A stretch of 64,000 bases of DNA from Streptomyces albidus (ex Kaewkla and Franco 2022) (lineage in GTDB: Bacteria; Actinomycetota; Actinomycetes; Streptomycetales; Streptomycetaceae), in the NCBI RefSeq assembly GCF_013870515.1, contig NZ_JACBXA010000005.1, forward strand, positions 23,947-87,946, in the 5' to 3' direction. Of the stretch, positions 23,481-30,945 are shown piece by piece. Every line of letters starts with the position of its first letter. Positions within the stretch are counted from its first letter, which is position 1. The notes under the pieces were generated by a model, which was given only the letters and a program-made list of their open reading frames with translations, made no database searches and was not told where the DNA came from. The position numbers and the translations under genes are program-made.

Positions 23481-24224
23481 GTGACTGCTGCACTCAACGG
23501 CAAGGTGGCGCTGGTGACCGGCGGAAGCCGGGGCATCGGGAGGGGGATCGCCCTGAGGCTCGCCGAGGAAGGTGCCGACGTGGCACTGACGTATCAGCGG
23601 AGCGCCGACGGTGCGGCCGAGGTGGTCGAACAGATAAAGGGGCTGGGGCGGCGCGGGCTCGCGCTCCAGGCCGACTGTGCGGACGCTGCGGCGGTCACCG
23701 GCTCGGTGGCGGACACCGTCGCCGAGTTCGGACGGCTGGACATCCTCGTCAACAACGCCGGCACCGGTGTCGGCGGGCCCGTCGAGGAGGTCCCACTCGA
23801 GGACTTCGACCACCTGCTGGCGGTCAACCTGCGGGCACCCGTGGTCGCCGTACAGGCAGCAATCCCGCACTTGTCCGAGGGCGGGCGCATCATCACCATC
23901 GGCAGCAGTGTCGCCGAGCGCGTCCCGCGCGCCGGACTGACCATGTACGCGCTGACGAAGGCCGGCCTCATCGGCATGACCAAGGGGCTCGCGCGAGACC
24001 TGGGTCCGCGGGGCATCACGGCCAACATCATCGGGGTGGGACCGGTCGACACGGACTTCAATCCCGCCGACGGCCCGGACGCCGGCGGCAAGGCCGCCCG
24101 TACGGCACTCGGGCACTTCGGGAAGCCCGAGGACATCGCCGCGACCGTCGCGCACCTGGCAGGTCCCGGCGGCAGGTGGATCACCGGCGCCTCCCTCACG
24201 GTCGACGGCGGCGCCAACACCTGA
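23481..24224 (+). CDS. short-chain dehydrogenase/reductase, FabG-like
   Basis: A 247-residue classical SDR: VTGGSRGIG, NNAGTG, catalytic Ser in ITIGSSVAE, YALTKAG and the end segment WITGASLTVDGGANT. It probably reduces a carbonyl using NADPH; the target is unknown. The GTG at 23481 has GAGAGGGAGA just upstream and gives the usual N-terminus TAALNGKVALVTGG; an ATG 33 bases earlier is in frame but lacks a ribosome site. It converges on the TetR gene with only 12 bases between the stops. Confidence 0.85.
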   Translation: MTAALNGKVALVTGGSRGIGRGIALRLAEEGADVALTYQRSADGAAEVVEQIKGLGRRGLALQADCADAAAVTGSVADTVAEFGRLDILVNNAGTGVGGPVEEVPLEDFDHLLAVNLRAPVVAVQAAIPHLSEGGRIITIGSSVAERVPRAGLTMYALTKAGLIGMTKGLARDLGPRGITANIIGVGPVDTDFNPADGPDAGGKAARTALGHFGKPEDIAATVAHLAGPGGRWITGASLTVDGGANT

Positions 24225-24236
24225 GCGCCTGGCCCG

Positions 24237-24809
24237 TCATGCGGCCCGCGAGGGCCAGTGCTGCAGCATGTTGTGCAGTGCCTCGACGGACTGCTCCCAG
24301 GACGCTTCGACCGGCCGGGAGTAGGCGAAGCCCTTGGCGGCCTCGAGGCTGACGAAACCGTGGAAGGAACTGCGCAGGAGCCGGACCGCATCCGTGAGGT
24401 CCGGCTCCTGCAGTCCGTAGGCGTGCAGCATCGCGTAGGTGGTCTGGGCGGCGCGCAGCTGCCCGGACTCCTCGAAGTCCCCCGCGTCGAGCTGGATCTG
24501 CGCCGCGGCGTAGCGGCCGGGATGGGCCAGGGCGAAGTCCCGGTAGGCGTTGGCGAAGGCGTTCAGGGCGTCCTTCCCGGCGCGCCCCGCCACAGCAGTG
24601 CTGATGCTCTCGGACAGTTCGAGCGAGGCCAGGACCGCCACCTTGGTGCGCAGGTCGCGCACGTTCCGGACGTGCGAGTAGAGGCTGGCGTCGGCGACGC
24701 CGAAGCTCCGTGCCAGCGCCGACACGGTGATGTTCTCGAACCCGACGGCGTCCGCCAGGTCTGCCGCAGCCTCCGCCACCCGTCTAGTAGTCAGTCCAGC
24801 CCGGGCCAT
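24237..24809 (-). CDS. TetR/AcrR-family transcriptional repressor
   Basis: The 190-residue protein has an N-terminal helix-turn-helix, ITVSALARSFGVADASLYSHV (residues about 27-47), and a helical ligand-binding C-terminal part. It reads divergently from the MFS exporter across 386 bases, the classic repressor-pump pair in which the exported compound relieves repression. Two copies of a CCTAG-N5-TTAGG-like motif lie immediately upstream of its own start (24832-24869), suggesting autoregulation. The same motif occurs twice before the glycosyltransferase operon at 3188-3229, which would extend its reach to sugar attachment. The ATG at 24809 follows GGAGGTGCCAA. Confidence 0.88.
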   Translation of the reverse strand: MARAGLTTRRVAEAAADLADAVGFENITVSALARSFGVADASLYSHVRNVRDLRTKVAVLASLELSESISTAVAGRAGKDALNAFANAYRDFALAHPGRYAAAQIQLDAGDFEESGQLRAAQTTYAMLHAYGLQEPDLTDAVRLLRSSFHGFVSLEAAKGFAYSRPVEASWEQSVEALHNMLQHWPSRAA

Positions 24810-24831
24810 TTGGCACCTCCGGTTGAATGCA

Positions 24832-24869
24832 ACCTAATGTCTCTTGGTTCTTGCCTAATATACCTAGGC
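24832..24869. promoter_or_regulatory. tandem TetR-type operator motif at the TetR/MFS promoter
   Basis: The stronger copy is CCTAATATACCTAGG (24854-24868), extended to the inverted repeat GCCTA-N7-TAGGC. The weaker copy is CCTAATGTCTCTTGG (24833-24847), embedded in TGCAACCTAAT. That 11-base string is repeated exactly, on the opposite strand, at 3224-3234. Copies are 21 bases apart, about two helical turns. Position just upstream of the TetR start fits an autoregulatory operator. Confidence 0.62.
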
Positions 24870-25130
24870 GTTGTTATCGTTCTGAGCGTGAAAGAAACGG
24901 CTGAGCAGGATATCCGAAGGTCGTTTGCCGGCAGCCGTACGCGAAGCGTCGCATTCCGGTAGGCAGCCGAACCGCTGGAGTCCCCCTTCCGGTTCGGCTG
25001 TTCGCACGAACCGGCGGCCTGCTCCGGCTGGGTTCCGTACCCCCCGGCGGCCCGCAGCGAGCCGTGATCTCACGCCGTGCAACCCCCGTCGCCACGTCCT
25101 CACCCGGGACGGAGCGTGGTGTGCCCGGCA

Positions 25131-25164
25131 GACGGCGTGCGCCGGATTTCCGGCGCACGCCGTC
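25131..25164 (+). promoter_or_regulatory. long perfect hairpin in the MFS leader
   Basis: Arms GACGGCGTGCGCCGG (25131-25145) and CCGGCGCACGCCGTC (25150-25164) are 15-base perfect complements around the loop ATTT. The hairpin ends about 30 bases before the MFS start, so it would form in the leader RNA. It could act as an attenuator or as an RNA stabiliser. The rest of the gap between the operators and this hairpin shows no gene I can support. Confidence 0.5.
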
Positions 25165-25195
25165 ACCCATCCCGACCACGCAGGAGAAGAGATTC

Positions 25196-26710
25196 ATGTC
25201 CAAGTCTCTGGGGACGGAAGCCGATCCCAAGGAGGCCGGCATTCCACCCGCCGGTCCGCGTTCCGGCTCGGCGCTGATCGTCATCGCCGCCGCCGTACTG
25301 ATGGTCTCGCTGGACGGCACCATCACGAACATCGCACTCCCGAGCATCCAGACGGATCTCGACGTGTCGGCCTCCCAGTTGGCCTGGGTCGTCAACAGCT
25401 ACGTGCTGGCGTTCGGCGGCCTTCTCCTGATCGGGGGCAGAGCCGGTGACATCTTCGGCCGCAGACGCATGTTCCGGATCGGCCTTGCCCTCTTCGTCGT
25501 CGCCTCGCTGCTCGGCGGACTGGCACCGGGTGAGGCGCTGTTGATCGCTTCCCGGGTCCTTCAGGGCGTCGGAGCGGCGATCATCACGCCCACCGCGCTC
25601 TCCCTGATCACGACCAACTTCCCCGAGGGGGAGGCCCGTACGAAGGCGATGGGCGTCTACGGAGCCATGGCCGCGATCGGTACGACCCTCGGGCTCCTGC
25701 TCGGCGGAGTCCTCGCCGACTTCAGCTGGCGTTGGGTGATGTTCGTCAACGTCCCCATCGGCCTTGCGGTCCTGGCCGGCACCACCGCCCTCACCGGAAG
25801 CCGGCGCAGTGCCGGACGTCTGGACGTCCCGGGTGCCGTCATCGCCACGGTTGGGCTCGTGTCCTTCGTCTATGCGATCACCCGCAGCAGCGAGGCGGGC
25901 TGGACGGACAGCATCACGGTGGCCTGCCTCGCCGCGGCCCTCGTCCTCCTCGCGCTCTTCGTCTTCATCCAGGCGAGGTCCTCGCACCCGATGATGCCGC
26001 TGCGGCTCTTCCGGGACCGCAGCCGTTCGGGCAGCTACGCCACGATGCTGCTGGTCGGTGCCGGAATGCTGGCCACCTTCTACTTCCTGACGCTCTATAT
26101 GCAGGATGTCCTCGGCTACAGCCCCGTGCGGACCGGCTTCGCCTACCTCCCCTTCAGCTTCGGCATCGCCCTCGGCTCCACCCTGGCCACCAAGGTGGCG
26201 ACCCGCTTCGCGCCCCGTGTGATCGCCGGTGCCGGACTGCTGGTCGGCATCGCCGGCATGCTCTGGTTCGGCACCCTGGAGCCGGCCGCGTCCTACTTCA
26301 CCCAGCTGCTGCCGCCCATGACCGTCGTGGGCACCGGGCTGGGGCTCACCTTCGTCCCGATGACACTCGGCGCTGTGAGCAAGGTGCGGCAGGAGGACTC
26401 CGGCATCGCCTCCGCGCTGCTGAACACCACGCAGCAGATCGGCGGCGCGCTCGGCCTGGCGCTGCTGTCCGCAGTGGCGATCTCCTCGGCCAACAGCCGG
26501 GTGCCCGCGGCGGACGAGGTCCTCGACCGTGCTGTCGCCTCGCACGACGGCGCGTTGATGGGGAAGGCGCTCGACGCCCTCACCCACGGCTACGCGGTCG
26601 CCTTCCTCGTGGCCGCGGCCCTGTACGTCGTCGCGCTGCTCATCACGGTGGTGGCCGTCAACGCCGAGAAGCAGGCGCCGGAGGACGCTCCCCTGACACC
26701 CGCCGCCTGA
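25196..26710 (+). CDS. MFS drug exporter, DHA2 (14-helix) family
   Basis: A 504-residue proton-driven exporter with about 14 hydrophobic segments. Motif A appears as GGRAGDIFGRRRMF, the first helix carries LDGTITNIALPSI (motif D1), and motif C region GAMAAIGTTLGLLLGGVLAD is clear. It is close in type to actinorhodin, methylenomycin and multidrug exporters, so it probably secretes the cluster product and gives self-resistance. The ATG at 25196 has AGGAGA upstream; the leader carries a strong hairpin at 25131-25164. Regulation by the divergent TetR protein is likely. Confidence 0.9.
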   Translation: MSKSLGTEADPKEAGIPPAGPRSGSALIVIAAAVLMVSLDGTITNIALPSIQTDLDVSASQLAWVVNSYVLAFGGLLLIGGRAGDIFGRRRMFRIGLALFVVASLLGGLAPGEALLIASRVLQGVGAAIITPTALSLITTNFPEGEARTKAMGVYGAMAAIGTTLGLLLGGVLADFSWRWVMFVNVPIGLAVLAGTTALTGSRRSAGRLDVPGAVIATVGLVSFVYAITRSSEAGWTDSITVACLAAALVLLALFVFIQARSSHPMMPLRLFRDRSRSGSYATMLLVGAGMLATFYFLTLYMQDVLGYSPVRTGFAYLPFSFGIALGSTLATKVATRFAPRVIAGAGLLVGIAGMLWFGTLEPAASYFTQLLPPMTVVGTGLGLTFVPMTLGAVSKVRQEDSGIASALLNTTQQIGGALGLALLSAVAISSANSRVPAADEVLDRAVASHDGALMGKALDALTHGYAVAFLVAAALYVVALLITVVAVNAEKQAPEDAPLTPAA

Positions 26711-26720
26711 GTACGGCCCC

Positions 26721-26771
26721 GGGTGGCCGGTCCCGTCCGGGAATCAACCGGCGGAAGGGAACTGGCCACCC
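26721..26771 (+). terminator. hairpin after the MFS gene
   Basis: Arms GGGTGGCC (26721-26728) and GGCCACCC (26764-26771) are perfect complements, with an inner stem TCCCG-TC-CGGGA at 26731-26742. It begins about ten bases after the MFS stop and probably ends that transcript. Confidence 0.6.
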
Positions 26772-26881
26772 GGCGTGCTCGTCCCTGATGATGGAGGGGG
26801 CGGACACTGTGTCCGGGCCCTTGGAGGTACCCGTCCCCACGCGGGGCGGGTATTCACCGCTCCTTCACGGGGAGGCGCTGC

Positions 26882-27364
26882 ATGCTGGCGGGGAATGCGG
26901 ACAGGGACCGGGCGGGCGATGTGCTCAAGGCCGCCTACGCCGAGGGACGGCTCACCAAGGACGAGTACGACCACCGTTCAGGACGCGCCCTGTCGGCGCG
27001 CACCGTCGAGGAGCTCCAGCAGCTGACGAGTGACGTGCCGAACGGCCCGAGCGCCATGCCTCCCACGTACCAACGCCCTTTTCCACACGGGCAGTTGGTT
27101 CCGTATCAGCAGCAGCCCCTGATGCCTTACCCGCCGCCGCCCCGGCGGCAGAACAGCGCTGCCGTGGCATCACTCGTGTGCGGTCTGGCCGCCCCCTTGC
27201 TGTGGGGGTTCGCGGCGGTGCCTGCCGTGGTCCTGGGATACAAGGCGCGGGGCGAGATCCGGCGTACGGGGGAGTCCGGCGAGAGCGCCGCGACGGCGGG
27301 GCTCGTGCTGGGCTGGATCTGGATCATGCTGAGCGCGCTCGTGATGCTGCTCATCGCCTTCTGA
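26882..27364 (+). CDS. DUF1707/DUF4190 small membrane protein
   Basis: The 160-residue protein joins an N-terminal DUF1707 domain (NADRDRAGDVLKAAYAEGRL, then EYDHRSGRALSARTVEEL, residues about 5-45), a Pro/Gln-rich linker and a DUF4190 segment with two membrane helices (about residues 90-160). Such proteins are common in actinomycete genomes and their function is unknown; DUF1707 may bind proteins or DNA near the membrane. The ATG follows GGGGAGGCGCTGC. It is not a typical cluster gene and may be an older resident between two parts of the locus. It converges on the P450 gene. Confidence 0.8.
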   Translation: MLAGNADRDRAGDVLKAAYAEGRLTKDEYDHRSGRALSARTVEELQQLTSDVPNGPSAMPPTYQRPFPHGQLVPYQQQPLMPYPPPPRRQNSAAVASLVCGLAAPLLWGFAAVPAVVLGYKARGEIRRTGESGESAATAGLVLGWIWIMLSALVMLLIAF

Positions 27365-27370
27365 GAGTGC

Positions 27371-27402
27371 CGCCCGCGGCTGCCGTCCGGCGGCCGCGGG
27401 CG
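27371..27402. terminator. hairpin between DUF1707 gene and P450 gene
   Basis: Ten-base perfect arms CGCCCGCGGC (27371-27380) and GCCGCGGGCG (27393-27402) around a 12-base loop fill most of the 52-base gap between two convergent genes. A bidirectional terminator is the natural reading. Confidence 0.65.
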
Positions 27403-27416
27403 ACGCTCTTCAGCGG

Positions 27417-28601
27417 CTACGGGCGCACGGAGATGAGCAGGTCCTTCGGGCCGAACATGATGCCGTTGTCGTGCCACTGGAGCTTCTCGCGGTCGACCGT
27501 CTCGATGTCGCTGTAGCGGTCGAGGAGTGAGCTCAGCGCGAGCTGGCCCTCCTGGCGGCCGAGCGAGGCGCCGATGCAGAAGTGCACGCCGTGCCCGAAG
27601 GCGAGGTGGTCCCGCGCCCGGCGGTCGAGGTCGAAGGCTCCCGGATTCTCGAAGTGCCGCTCGTCGTGGTTGGCCGAGAGAAGCCAGGCGGAGACGATGC
27701 TGTCGGCGGGGATGACCTTGCCACCGATCTTGACCTCTTCGGTGGTGATGCGCCCGAGGTGCATGGAGGGGGTGCGCAGGCGCAGCGCCTCCTCGACCAC
27801 GTCGGGGATGAGCGAGCGGTCGGCACGTACCGCCGCGGCGGCCTCGGGGTTGTCCTGGAGGCAGACGACGACGTTGGAGAGCAGCACGGTCGTGCTGACG
27901 TGTCCGGCCAGAAGCAGCTGTCCGGTGAAGTTGACGACCTCCTCCTCGTCCAGCCGCTGACCGTCCGACTCGGCGGCGCTGAGCGCGGTGAACAGGTCGT
28001 CCCCCGGGTTCTTCAGGCGTTCCCGGTACTGCTCGGCGAAGTACTGCTTCATCTCCGCCAGGACTTCCTGGATGGCCCGCAGCAGCTCGGGGTCGCCGCG
28101 TCCGCGCAACTGCATGTTGAGGAACTGCTGTGCCCAGTGGCGGAAGAGGTCCCGGTCGCTCGTCGGTACGCCGAGGAGCTCCGCGATGACGATGACCGGC
28201 AGCGGGTAGGCCAGGTCGTCGACCAGGTCGAGGGTGCCGGCGCCGGAAGCGGCGTCGAGGAGTTCCTCGGTGACCTCGGTGATGCGGGGGGCGAGACCGG
28301 CGATGACCCGGGGGGCGAAAGCCTGGCTGATGAGCTTGCGTATCTGGCCGTGCTCCGGCGGGTCCATCGTGACGATGTTGCCGCGGTCGATGTTCTTGGT
28401 GCCGGACATCACCCTGCCGCGGTCCGAGGAGAAGGCGGCGTGGTCGGTGGAGGCACGCTGCACGTCCTCGTAGCGGAAGACGTGCCACAGACCCTGCGCG
28501 TCCTGCCAGACGGGGTGCTCGTCCCGCATGAACCGCAGCCACTCGAGCATCTCGGTGCCGCCGTCCCGCATGGAGGGCGGTGAGGTGGTCGGGTTCGTCA
28601 C
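27417..28601 (-). CDS. cytochrome P450
   Basis: A soluble bacterial P450 of 394 residues. The heme ligand is Cys342 in FGHGVHFCIGASLG; the ExxR motif is EEALRLR. The I-helix reads LLLAGHVSTTVLL, so the usual acid-Thr pair (AGxE/D-T) is replaced by Val-Ser. Some natural-product P450s of actinomycetes vary here. It may hydroxylate or cross-link the peptide or a carrier-bound residue, taking electrons from the [3Fe-4S] ferredoxin at 63320. The GTG at 28601 follows AGGAGACATCA and gives an N-terminus VTNPTTSPP. It is divergent from the halogenase pair. Confidence 0.92.
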   Translation of the reverse strand: MTNPTTSPPSMRDGGTEMLEWLRFMRDEHPVWQDAQGLWHVFRYEDVQRASTDHAAFSSDRGRVMSGTKNIDRGNIVTMDPPEHGQIRKLISQAFAPRVIAGLAPRITEVTEELLDAASGAGTLDLVDDLAYPLPVIVIAELLGVPTSDRDLFRHWAQQFLNMQLRGRGDPELLRAIQEVLAEMKQYFAEQYRERLKNPGDDLFTALSAAESDGQRLDEEEVVNFTGQLLLAGHVSTTVLLSNVVVCLQDNPEAAAAVRADRSLIPDVVEEALRLRTPSMHLGRITTEEVKIGGKVIPADSIVSAWLLSANHDERHFENPGAFDLDRRARDHLAFGHGVHFCIGASLGRQEGQLALSSLLDRYSDIETVDREKLQWHDNGIMFGPKDLLISVRP

Positions 28602-29308
28602 TGATGTCTCCTGCGCGTGGTCAAGGCGTGGACCTGGACACGCTATCCAGCGCCACCGGAGCAAGATCCGCACACGCGTTCTTTCAAGCCAAACATGGGT
28701 GCGGACGATCGGCGCCGCGCGAGAGCCGCCCGAGCTGCGGGCAACGTTGTCGCGGAGGGATCCGCATTCTCAGACAGCGGTGATCATGTGAGGGAAATCC
28801 CCTTGAGATTTCCCCAACTCACCCTGATCTAGGGGGATTTCGAGCTGGCTGGAAGTGATCCGTGATCGTTTGGCAGCTTCTCCCGAGGCGTTTAGGTTTC
28901 TCGCGCGGTGACCGGTAGCTGACCCTTGGTCATCGTTGTTTCAGCCGTGGCCGACCCTCGGCGCCCAAGCGCCGGACCTGTCGGTCAAGGCGTCGCCCGT
29001 GGCGACGTGCACAAGTGATGAGCGAGTACGGGGGAATGGGGGAACTCTCAACGGAGGCGTGCGCCGTGCGCGCGGACACCACCGCACGGCCTGATTCCGG
29101 ACCACTGGACGGGTAGAAGCCGCTCCCTGGCGGGGCCGCTCCCGGTGCGCCTTCGCACGATCTTGATGTGCATCGCTTGGACGCCACCATGTCCGCGTGC
29201 CGTGCGCTGCCGATCCGCCTGCCATTTTGCGGATCAGCGGATGCGCCGTGCTGCCTGGTTGCTCCCGGCCCTTGCAGATGAGGCTCCTCGGAGCACAGAA
29301 GGAGAAGC
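28602..29308. promoter_or_regulatory. 707-base divergent region with inverted repeat 28792-28814
   Basis: The gap separates the P450 (minus) from the halogenase-NRPS run (plus). No gene is supported. A perfect 8-base inverted repeat, GGGAAATC-N7-GATTTCCC, lies at 28792-28814, and a related GGGGGATTTCGAG follows at 28831-28843. This cluster of ATTTC/GGGG blocks looks like a regulator binding site. The promoter of the 29-kb halogenase-NRPS-salicylate run is expected here, since downstream gaps are short. Confidence 0.5.
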
Positions 29309-30931
29309 ATGAGCACGGCGAGCAGCACCGGTCGGCGTTACGACGTCCTCGTTCTCGGAAGCGGACTTCCGGCTTCGGTCCTGGCGGCGGTTCTCGCGCG
29401 TGCCGGGGTCGAGGTCGGCATCGTCGCCGAGGGCACTCATCCGCGGTTCGCGGCGGGAGAGACGGCCGTTCCGTACGCGTCAACGCTCTTCCGCGCGCTA
29501 GGACTGCGCTACGGCCTGCCGGAACTCGTCGCTCTGGACGGCTTCGAGAGCACCTACGAAGAGGTGAGCCGCTCCGTCGGGAAGTCTCCCGGGCTGGGCT
29601 TCGTCCACCACTCCGCGGACGGTGAAGGCAGCGCGGACGGCGACCTGCTGTGTCTCGCCGGCCCCCGCAGCCACCCGTCGGCGGCGCTCTACCGGCAGGA
29701 CGTCGACGCCTACCTCTTCTACACGGCGGTGCGCCACGGAGCGGAGGCACGGCAGCTGGCGAACGTGGAGTCGGTGCAGTTCTCGGACGACGGGGTCGTC
29801 GTCAGCACCTCGCGGGGCGAGACGTTCAGCGCGGACTACCTGGTGGACGCCGGCGGCAGGGACTCGGCCCTGATGAAGCAGCTCGGCATCGAGTCCCGGG
29901 AGGGAAGCGGGGCCGGCCCGTCGACGCGGGTCCTGCACACCCACATGACCGGTGTCCGGCCCTTCGCGGGCGCGGCGGGTGACGACGCGGACGCCGGATA
30001 CGGGCCGCTGCACCACCTCTTCGACGGTGGCTGCCTTCGGGTGACCCCGTTCGGCAATCACAAGGGCGCCCCCAACCAGCTCTCGAGCGTGGAGCTCGTG
30101 CTGAACGCCGAGCGCTTTCCCCGCACGGACGAGCAGCCGGAGGCGGAGTTCCGGTCCGTGCTCCGCCATGTCCCCTCTGCCGAGGGCCGGTTCGAGAACG
30201 CGGTGGCGGTGCAACTGTGGCGCGCTCCGGAGCCGCACCAGTACGTACGGCCTGTCACCGTGGGCGACAGGTGGTGCGCCATCGGGGAGACCCCGGGGTA
30301 CGACGACCACTTCATGTCCGACGCGCTGATCCGCGACCTCCATGTCGTCGACGCGCTGGCCGCCCGTCTGCTCGAAGCCGTTCCCGCGAAGGACTTCTCA
30401 GCCGGAGCCTTCGAGGAGATCGGTGAACTCGACCGCCGGCTGCGGGAGTCCGGGGCGGACTTCGCCTCGCTGTTCTGGCCCGCCCTTCAGGACGGGCTGC
30501 TGGCCAGGGCGGTGCTTCACGTCCGTCAGCTGGGGATGTTCCACTCGGCCGTGAAGCTGCGGCACGCCTGCGGTGAGCTGGAGCGTTCGGGGGACGCCGT
30601 ACGGATCGCTCTGCCGCTGCCGGCGACCCTGCCGGGCGACGGTCAGCTCCCCGGCTACCAGGAGCTGTTCGCGGCGGCCGCCGCGGAGTGCCAGGCCGTT
30701 CAGAAGGACGGCGCGGATCCGCGGGAAGCGGCCCGGCGGATCTTCGAACTCATCGAAGGATCTCCCCTCACACCGCCCCGGACGGGCTTCGGTGACCCCG
30801 ATGCACGTCTGCTCGGCGTCTCCGGTGCGAACGCGGACGCGGTCTCGAAGTGGGCGCAACGACACGCACCGGCCGGCGCGGAAGCGTACCTGCAGGCCGC
30901 GACCGACGACCTGGCCAGTGGCCGTATCTGA
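29309..30931 (+). CDS. flavin-dependent halogenase-family protein lacking the halogenase signature
   Basis: A 540-residue FAD protein of the tryptophan-halogenase/geranylgeranyl-reductase-like fold. The FAD motif is VLGSGLPASVLAAVLARAG and the second family motif is FAAGETAVP. Where flavin halogenases have WxWxIP this protein has CLRVTP (residues 242-247), and the FxxPxxSxG loop reads YDDHFMSDAL. It is therefore probably not a working halogenase by itself. It may be a monooxygenase, an oxidase, or an inactive partner of the intact paralogue that starts 14 bases after its stop. The ATG has AGAAGGAGAAGC before it. Confidence 0.82.
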   Translation: MSTASSTGRRYDVLVLGSGLPASVLAAVLARAGVEVGIVAEGTHPRFAAGETAVPYASTLFRALGLRYGLPELVALDGFESTYEEVSRSVGKSPGLGFVHHSADGEGSADGDLLCLAGPRSHPSAALYRQDVDAYLFYTAVRHGAEARQLANVESVQFSDDGVVVSTSRGETFSADYLVDAGGRDSALMKQLGIESREGSGAGPSTRVLHTHMTGVRPFAGAAGDDADAGYGPLHHLFDGGCLRVTPFGNHKGAPNQLSSVELVLNAERFPRTDEQPEAEFRSVLRHVPSAEGRFENAVAVQLWRAPEPHQYVRPVTVGDRWCAIGETPGYDDHFMSDALIRDLHVVDALAARLLEAVPAKDFSAGAFEEIGELDRRLRESGADFASLFWPALQDGLLARAVLHVRQLGMFHSAVKLRHACGELERSGDAVRIALPLPATLPGDGQLPGYQELFAAAAAECQAVQKDGADPREAARRIFELIEGSPLTPPRTGFGDPDARLLGVSGANADAVSKWAQRHAPAGAEAYLQAATDDLASGRI

Positions 30932-30945
30932 GCGAGGAGCTCTTC

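Noticed and set aside
24888..24962. Arg-rich 24-residue leader peptide (GTG start) before the MFS gene
   Set aside because: There is no ribosome-binding site before the GTG and nothing links it to the hairpin beyond position.
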